From Acidobacteriota bacterium (GTDB lineage: Bacteria; Acidobacteriota; Blastocatellia; Pyrinomonadales; Pyrinomonadaceae), in NCBI GenBank assembly GCA_020201365.1, contig JAIVGV010000337.1, forward strand, positions 1 to 10,525: DNA of 10,525 nt. The letters run 5' to 3'. This document shows positions 5,348 through 10,525 of this stretch, one piece after another (position 1 is the first letter of the stretch; each line of letters opens with the position of its first letter). Made by a program: the position numbers and the translations under genes. The notes beneath the pieces were generated by a model that saw only the letters and a list, made by a program, of their open reading frames with translations, did not search any database and had not been told where the DNA came from.

Positions 5348-7945
5348 TTGAAAAGAGAGTTGCGAGAAGAAGGGAGCGCCGCGCAGTCGCAGCCTTCTCG
5401 CGCGTCGAGGAGTGAGCGCGCGCGGGACGCGGCAGCCGTCGCCGTCTTCGTCGCGTTCTTCCTCTGCGTCTTCGGCTGGGCGATCTTCCGCGGCGAGTAC
5501 CTCATCGGCGGCGACGCCTTCTTCTACATGCACCCGCTGCGCGCCTCCGCGTGGCGCATGATCAGTCAGGGGCACGCGCCGCTCTGGACGCCGCACGTCT
5601 TCTCCGGCTTCCCCCTGCTCGCCCAGACGCAGCTCGCGCTCGGCTACCCGCTCACCTGGCTCTACCTCGTCCTGCCTTCACACCTCGCCGAACAGATCTA
5701 CATCTACGCGCCGTTCGTCCTCTCGCCCGTCTTTCTTTACGCCTACGCGCGCCAAGTCGGTCGCAGCCGCACCGCCGCCGTCCTCGCCGGACTCACCTTC
5801 GCCTACGGCGGCTACATGACGAACGTCCTCGGCATGATCGGCGCGCCCGGCAACTCCCTGGCGTGGCTGCCGCTCCTGCTCACAGCCTGCGAGCGAGCGC
5901 GCACCCGCCCCTTCGCGCGCTGCCTGCTGCTCGCGTCGGTCGCCTACTCGCTCTCGGTGCTTAACGGTCACGGTCAGAATTTCCTCTACGCCGCCGTCAT
6001 CGCGCTCGCCTACGCGCTCTCGATCTCGCTCTTCGACCCGCCGCGCGACGACGGCGACACGCGCGGGACGACCGGCGCGACGCGCGCGCAGAATGGCCGG
6101 CTCGCGCGCCTTCGCAGGTGGCGACCGCTCGCCGTCGTCTGCGGCGCGGTCGCGTTCGCCGCCGGTCTCTCCGCGTTCCAGATTCTGGAGACGATGCGCG
6201 CGCAGCGACGCAGCGTCCGCGGCGCGCTCGGCTACGACCTCTTCATCGAGTACGCCTACACGCCGCGCACATTCTTCAGGTCACTCGCCGCCCCGCTCCA
6301 CAACTTCTTCGACGCGACGCCCCACGTCACACCGCTCGCCCTGCTGCTCGCCCTCGCCGCCGTCGCCTTCGCGGCGCGGCGGAAAGCTCTCCGCGACCCG
6401 CGCGTCGTCTTCTGGTCTGCCGTCGCGCTCATCGCCTTCGCGCTCATGCTCGGCGACGCGACGCCGCTCAACCGCCTGCTCTACCGCGTCCCCGTCTTCA
6501 ACCTCTTCCGCCGCCCCTCGCGCCACGCCTTCGAGTGGACGTTCGCGCTCAGTGTGCTCGCCGCCTACGGCTGGGACGCGATCAACGACTTCGCCTCGCG
6601 GCGACTCGCGCGCCTGCGCGAACGGTTCGACGCGCGCGCATCCGTCGCCTCGGCTCTTCTTCTCGCCGCCTCCGCGCTCGTCGGCGCGGCGTGGTACGTC
6701 GCGGCGCGCTCGCGCCCATACGGCGCGGCTGAGCACGCGGCGGAGGCGAACTATCTGTGGTGGAAGCTCGCGTTCACCCTCGCCGTGCTGTCATCAATCG
6801 CCGCCGCGCTCTGCGTCGCCTCGCGCGCGCGGCGCGGCGCGCTGCTCGCGTGCTGCGTCGTCCTCGCGTCGTTCGCAGAGCCCTACGTCCTCGTCCGCTC
6901 GTGGTGGCAGGGGACTGCGAAGTCCGCCGCGCGACTCACCACACCGGCGCGCGCCACGCGCTACCTCCGACAGTTCGCGCCCGAAGAGAACCGCGTCTAT
7001 ATGCGCGCCTTCTCCGACACCGAAGAAACGAGCGCCGATCCGCGCTTCGACGCGCTCGACGTGCCCGCGCTCTACGGCTTGCAGGACGCCTCCGGCTACG
7101 AGCCGCTGCTGCTCGCGCGCGTGAGCCGCGCGCTGGGCGACGTGAGCGCCGACGCACTCACCTCGCGCGACGCCCCCGGCGACCCCGCGCGCAACGCCGA
7201 CTCGACGCTCTCGCTCTTCGCCGCACGCTCGCACGTCCTCGATCTCTTGAACGCGACGCACGCCGTCGCCTTCCCGAACCTGCGCGCGCGCGAAACTGAT
7301 CCGCCCCCCGATCTCACGCGCCCGCTCGGTCAAAGCGGACTCGACGCTTCGCGCTGGCAGCGGGTCGCGGAGTTCGACGGCGTCGTCGTGCTGCGCAACG
7401 CGCGCTCCTGCCCCCGCGCGTGGCTCGTCGCTGAGGCCGTCTCCGTTGACGGCGAGGAGGCTCTGCGGCGAATACGAGGCGAGCCGCCGAACGACAGCGG
7501 CGCTTCGACGAACGACACAGCCGCGCCTCACGCGAACGACGCCGCGCGCGACTTCGATCCGCTCCGCACCGCGCTCGTCGAGGACGCGCCCGCCGAGTTG
7601 CCGCAACTCCCCGGCGGCGCTCTCCCGCCGAACGCTTCGTCGCGCGTCGCCTCTTACGAGCCGAACCGGATCGTCGTCGAGACGGACGCGCCGCAGCCCG
7701 CGCTCCTCGTCGTCAGCGAGATTTTCTATCCGGGGTGGGAGGCGAGCGTTGACGGGAAGCGCGAGAGGATTCGCCTGACAGATTTTCTGCTGCGCGGCGT
7801 CGCCGTGCCCGCGGGGCGTCATCGCGTAGAGATGCGATACAGCGCGCCCCCCGCGCGCAACGGCGCGATCATCTCGGCGCTCACGCTCTGCTGTCTGATC
7901 GCGCTCGCGATCTACGCGCGACGCGGGGCAAGGTCGGCGGGTTAG
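5348..7945 (+). CDS. YfhO-family polytopic membrane protein (probable GT-C type glycosyltransferase)
   Basis: An 865-residue integral membrane protein. A basic cytosolic N-terminus of about 27 residues precedes the first membrane helix (about 28-47). The first outer loop contains GGDAFFYMHP with Asp56, matching the loop acidic residue that is catalytic in GT-C fold enzymes. Many helices follow up to about residue 520, including the YfhO-like segment LGDATPLNRLLYRVPVFNLFRRPSRHAFEW. A large extracytoplasmic region then ends with ASYEPNRIVVETDAPQPALLVVSEIFYPGWEASVDG, typical of YfhO C-termini, and a last helix (IISALTLCCLIALAIYARR). Characterised relatives add sugars to surface polymers such as teichoic acids using lipid-linked sugar; here the acceptor is unknown. 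The start is TTG at 5348, the first after an in-frame stop at 5327-5329; TTG 5360 is an alternative and neither has a clear ribosome binding site. The stop overlaps that of convergent asd. Confidence 0.87.
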   Translation: MKRELREEGSAAQSQPSRASRSERARDAAAVAVFVAFFLCVFGWAIFRGEYLIGGDAFFYMHPLRASAWRMISQGHAPLWTPHVFSGFPLLAQTQLALGYPLTWLYLVLPSHLAEQIYIYAPFVLSPVFLYAYARQVGRSRTAAVLAGLTFAYGGYMTNVLGMIGAPGNSLAWLPLLLTACERARTRPFARCLLLASVAYSLSVLNGHGQNFLYAAVIALAYALSISLFDPPRDDGDTRGTTGATRAQNGRLARLRRWRPLAVVCGAVAFAAGLSAFQILETMRAQRRSVRGALGYDLFIEYAYTPRTFFRSLAAPLHNFFDATPHVTPLALLLALAAVAFAARRKALRDPRVVFWSAVALIAFALMLGDATPLNRLLYRVPVFNLFRRPSRHAFEWTFALSVLAAYGWDAINDFASRRLARLRERFDARASVASALLLAASALVGAAWYVAARSRPYGAAEHAAEANYLWWKLAFTLAVLSSIAAALCVASRARRGALLACCVVLASFAEPYVLVRSWWQGTAKSAARLTTPARATRYLRQFAPEENRVYMRAFSDTEETSADPRFDALDVPALYGLQDASGYEPLLLARVSRALGDVSADALTSRDAPGDPARNADSTLSLFAARSHVLDLLNATHAVAFPNLRARETDPPPDLTRPLGQSGLDASRWQRVAEFDGVVVLRNARSCPRAWLVAEAVSVDGEEALRRIRGEPPNDSGASTNDTAAPHANDAARDFDPLRTALVEDAPAELPQLPGGALPPNASSRVASYEPNRIVVETDAPQPALLVVSEIFYPGWEASVDGKRERIRLTDFLLRGVAVPAGRHRVEMRYSAPPARNGAIISALTLCCLIALAIYARRGARSAG

Positions 7946-9037
7946 CGCGTCGGGAGCAGGTCGCGCGCGGCGAGGAGTTCCGCGTTGAGGACGGCAGCGC
8001 CAGCCGCGCCGCGGATCGTGTTGTGCGAGAGCGCGACGAGGCGGAAGTCGAGAACTTTATCCGGCCGTATGCGACCGACCGTGACGGTCATGCCGCGTCC
8101 CGCGTCGCGGTCGAGGCGCGGCTGCGGCCGGTCGCGCTCCTCGCGCACGACGACGGGGCGGGCGGGCGCGGAGTGGAGTTTCAACTCTTGCGGGAGCGAC
8201 GTGAACGAGCGTAACGCTTCCTTCAGCTCTTCTACGCTGGCGCGGCGCGAGAGCTTGACGCGCAGCGCGGCCATGTGACCCTCGGTGACGTTGACGCGGT
8301 GCACCTGCGCGCTCAACCGAAACGGCGCGTGCTCGACGCGCTCACCCTTCATCACTCCGAGAATCTTCTGCGTCTCCTCTTCGATCTTCTCCTCCTCGTT
8401 CTCGATGAACGGGACGACGTTGTCGGTCGCGTCGAGCGACGGAACGCCCGGATAGCCCGCGCCGGAAAGGGCTTGGAGCGTCGTCGCGACGACCGAATCG
8501 AGCCCGAAGCGCGCGTCGAGCGGCGCGAGCGCCAGCGCGATCATGATGGTCGAGCAGTTCGGGTTGGTGACGATGTAGCCGCCGCTCGTGTTTCTGGCGC
8601 GCTGCGCGTCGAGCAGTCGCAAATGTCGTGTTTCTGGCGCGCTGCGCGTCGAGCAGTCGCAAATGTTCATGGTTGATTTCCGGGATGAGCAGCGGCACGT
8701 CCTCGTCCATGCGGTAGGCGGACGAGTTGCTGATGACGGGGAAGCCCGCGCGCGCGAACGCGCCTTCCGTCTCGCGCGCCATCCCGCCGGGCAGACTCGA
8801 AAAGATCACGTCGCAATCGAGCGGCGGCTCGGGCGCGACGACCCGCATCCCGCGCACTGCCTCCGGCATCTCCCCCGGCAGACGCCACGCGCACGCCTCG
8901 CTGTAAGCCTTCCCCCGCGAGCGGTCGGACGCGGCGAGCGCCGTCACCTCGAACTGCGGGTGCTCTTCGAGCAACTGAATGAAGCGCTGCCCGACCGTCC
9001 CCGTCGCGCCTAAGATTCCGACGCGGAGTTTTGCCAT
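7942..9037 (-). pseudogene. asd: Aspartate-semialdehyde dehydrogenase (EC 1.2.1.11), frameshifted by a 40-bp tandem duplication
   Basis: Asd makes aspartate semialdehyde from aspartyl phosphate with NADPH, the branch point to lysine/diaminopimelate, threonine and methionine. The N-terminal half (ATG at 9037, GAGG 8 bases upstream) carries the nucleotide-binding motif GILGATGTVG (residues 7-16), SSLPGG (80-85) and SNSSAYRMDEDVPLLIPEIN (103-122). The frame is correct to residue 137 (QRARNT), then runs 94 out-of-frame residues to a stop near 8342. The C-terminal half, in another frame down to 7942, holds the catalytic motif TNPNCSTI (Cys codon 8556-8554), HRVNVTEGH with the expected active-site His, and the dimerisation domain. 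Removing one 40-base repeat copy rejoins the halves as QRARNTSGGYIVTNPNCST in 351 codons plus stop, a normal length for the archaeal/fungal-like Asd branch. Annotate as one disrupted gene unless reads show a single copy. Confidence 0.9.
8586..8665. repeat. Perfect 40-bp tandem duplication inside asd
   Basis: The unit running from TCGTGTTTCTGGCGC to GTCGCAAATG occupies 8586-8625 and is repeated without a single change at 8626-8665; the base after each copy (T) also matches. On the coding strand each copy encodes HLRLLDAQRARNT. The period of 40 is 1 modulo 3, so the extra copy shifts the asd frame. Confidence 0.97.
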
Positions 9038-9064
9038 CTCTAGAACCTCAAACTTTCCGCCTGC

Positions 9065-9682
9065 TCACTCGATTGGAATCGCTTTCCACGTTCTTAGTAT
9101 CTTATCGAAAGTTCTCTTGTCTTTAGGGTAGCGCGCGGGCGTCGTCTCAAGCCACAGCTCGTAAACAATAGGCGCGTCGCCTTCCGGGGCGGATTTGTAA
9201 GCGACGACCAGCTCGGTCGCGTCAACCGCGCCTGAATCTCGATCCTTCGATTCGTAATAAAGGCGGGCGGCGCGCAGACTTCCCAAGCGAAATCTACCGC
9301 GTCGGCGCAGCACAAACTCCGACGAGTCTTTCTTAGCTTGAGCCAATTCAGCTTTGACCGCGCCTTGAAGCGATGACCATTCGAGTCCGTCGTAGAACGC
9401 GAACGCGACGATCTGAGCAGATGAGTCTGAACCCTTCGATAGTTTGATCGTCAATCCGTGTTGCGGGAGCGGCGGAGGGGCGGACGTGCCGCGCATTCCT
9501 TTGGGTATGCGAAACCTGAAACCGTATTGGTAGTTAGAGTAACGCCCGGCATGGACGGCGAGCTTCGGGCTCTCCTTACTTGCCTTCGTTGCGCCGTCCG
9601 ATCCTTGGCTGGAAGCCGGAGCGCAGAAGAGCGACAGAAAGATAGTCGCTAACAAAGATCGGATGTAGCGTTGCCTAGTCAT
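9065..9682 (-). CDS. Small secreted protein of unknown function (PsbP/DcrB-like fold possible)
   Basis: This 205-residue protein begins with a signal peptide (RYIRSLLATIFLSLFCAPASSQ, about residues 5-26). Cys20 is preceded by Phe, so it is not a canonical lipoprotein site and signal peptidase I cleavage after the Ala/Ser run is likelier. The mature part has SNYQYGFRFRIPKGMRG, a pattern seen at the start of PsbP/DcrB-like periplasmic domains, then alternating strands (LTIKLS, AQIVAFAFYDG, ARLYYES, TELVVAYKS, IVYELWLET) and a final helix, RTFDKILRTWKAIPIE, ending the domain. The fold match is inference from pattern only. Its ATG follows the aminotransferase stop after one base, and asd starts 27 bases after its stop, so all three should be co-transcribed. 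Its base composition is visibly less GC-rich than its neighbours. Confidence 0.82.
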   Translation of the reverse strand: MTRQRYIRSLLATIFLSLFCAPASSQGSDGATKASKESPKLAVHAGRYSNYQYGFRFRIPKGMRGTSAPPPLPQHGLTIKLSKGSDSSAQIVAFAFYDGLEWSSLQGAVKAELAQAKKDSSEFVLRRRGRFRLGSLRAARLYYESKDRDSGAVDATELVVAYKSAPEGDAPIVYELWLETTPARYPKDKRTFDKILRTWKAIPIE

Positions 9683-9683
9683 C

Positions 9684-10525
9684 TTACTTTAAGGCTTCGG
9701 CGATGCGCTTCACGCCCTCTTCGAGTGCGGGCTTGTCGGCGCAGAAGGAGATGCGGGTGAAGCCTTCCGCCTCCGCGCCGAACGCGCCGCCGGGGACGGT
9801 GATGACGCGCGCGGCGAGGAGTTTCTCGGCGACCTCGGCGGACGTGCCGTGCGCGCTCGTGTCGAGCATCGTGTAGAAAGCCCCGTCGGGCGCGACGGCG
9901 CGCAATCGTAGGCGCGCGGCGATCTGCGAGAGCAGGAAGTCGCGTCGCTCTTTGAAAGTTTGACGGATCGCGTCGCGTGCGCGCGCGGCTTCGTCAGTCC
10001 AAGCCTTGAGCGCGGCTTTCTGCGAGACGGCTGAGGCGCAGGTGGTGACGTAGCCGTGCAGGACGAGCGCGACACGCACGACCGGCTCCTCGCCGCAGAG
10101 CCAGCCCAAGCGCCAGCCCGTCATGCTCATTGATTTCGAGAGACCGCTGACGACGACGGTGCGCTCCGGGTAGAACTCGGAGATCGAAGCCGGTCGCTCC
10201 GGCGTGTAGTAAAGCTCGCGGTAAATCTCGTCGCTGATGACGCGCGCGTTCGCCTCTCGCAGCGCGTCCGCCATCTCGGCGAGTTCGTCGCGCGAGAGCA
10301 CGCGCCCCGTCGGGTTCGAGGGGCTGATGACGATGACGACCTTCGTGCGCGGCGTGAGCTTGCGTCGGAAGTCTTCGGCGTCGAACGAAAAATCTTTCGA
10401 CGCGGGGAGCTTGTAGAAGACGGGCGTGCCGCCCGCCATGCGGACGATCACGGGGTAGGCGACGAAGCCCGGGTCGGGCAGCAGCACCTCGTCGCCCTCG
10501 CCGACGAGCGACATCAGCGCGAGGT
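9684..10525 (-). CDS. Class I/II PLP-dependent aminotransferase, aspartate aminotransferase-like (partial, N-terminus beyond the right edge)
   Basis: The window holds the C-terminal 279 residues; the frame stays open to the right edge, so roughly the first 100 residues of a protein of about 380 are missing. The ATG at 10514 is not the true start, because LAL precedes it and matches the family's helix before GDEVLLPDPGF. Counting from that internal Met, one sees NPTGR (Asn67), ISDEIYRELYY (Asp95 for the PLP ring nitrogen, Tyr98), the PLP-lysine motif SGLSKSMSMTGWRLGW (Lys127) and the substrate carboxylate-binding Arg in TRISFC. These define fold-type I class I/II transaminases of the aspartate aminotransferase Igamma type. 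Donor specificity cannot be read; aspartate is suggested by asd two genes downstream, while aromatic, branched-chain or methionine-type substrates remain possible. The stop is one base from the next gene's ATG. Confidence 0.9.
   Translation of the reverse strand, partial: LALMSLVGEGDEVLLPDPGFVAYPVIVRMAGGTPVFYKLPASKDFSFDAEDFRRKLTPRTKVVIVISPSNPTGRVLSRDELAEMADALREANARVISDEIYRELYYTPERPASISEFYPERTVVVSGLSKSMSMTGWRLGWLCGEEPVVRVALVLHGYVTTCASAVSQKAALKAWTDEAARARDAIRQTFKERRDFLLSQIAARLRLRAVAPDGAFYTMLDTSAHGTSAEVAEKLLAARVITVPGGAFGAEAEGFTRISFCADKPALEEGVKRIAEALK

Noticed and set aside
6794..7822. 342-codon minus-strand frame within the YfhO-like gene
   Set aside because: Low-complexity Arg/Ala/Glu content with no start signal. 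The plus strand carries membrane helices and the recognisable C-terminal motif.
8586..8665. CRISPR or minisatellite array
   Set aside because: There are only two copies with no spacer, and they lie inside a coding region; a simple tandem duplication explains it.
8342..9037. Treating the two asd halves as two independent intact genes
   Set aside because: Both halves match one family in order, the tail of the first after residue 137 is an out-of-frame reading, and removal of one repeat copy restores a single normal-length protein.

Overview
The window is a high-GC bacterial chromosome segment with dense RNY-type coding, many GC-rich antisense shadow frames, TTG starts and several secreted proteins. 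The gene mix, the TGC-TACAAT type promoter and an intergenic repeat with a CACCGCGGAGGCGCGGAG core suggest a Gram-negative soil or environmental lineage. Acidobacteriota (Blastocatellia-like) is my best guess, from general familiarity and not from a search.

Layout. At the left edge, a Lys/Gly-repeat protein runs leftwards and leaves the window (1-351, minus). A 320-base divergent region follows, with a good promoter for galactokinase (galK, 672-1832, plus, TTG start). Then comes a 230-base gap carrying an imperfect inverted repeat (arms 1877-1920 and 1970-2013). Next are four plus-strand genes with short gaps: a secreted metal-dependent amidohydrolase (2063-3616), a secreted protein of unknown function (3663-4820), a small very acidic protein (4902-5318) and a large YfhO-type polytopic membrane protein (5348-7945). 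The right end is on the minus strand and probably one operon, in transcription order: a class I/II aminotransferase cut by the window edge (from beyond 10525 to 9684), a small secreted protein (9682-9065) and aspartate-semialdehyde dehydrogenase (asd, 9037-7942). The YfhO gene and asd meet tail to tail and share the bases TTAG.

The most notable observation is that asd is broken by a perfect 40-bp tandem duplication (8586-8625 and 8626-8665). Because 40 is not a multiple of 3, the frame shifts after residue 137, just before the catalytic-cysteine motif NPNCST. Removing one copy restores exactly 351 codons plus stop, the normal size for this family. It is either a recent slippage mutation in a normally essential biosynthetic gene, a reversible variant, or an assembly error.

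Functionally the aminotransferase and asd could work together in aspartate-family amino acid synthesis. galK belongs to galactose use, and the YfhO-like protein to surface glycan modification. No CRISPR array, tRNA, rRNA, transposase, phage gene or recognisable new multi-gene system was seen.
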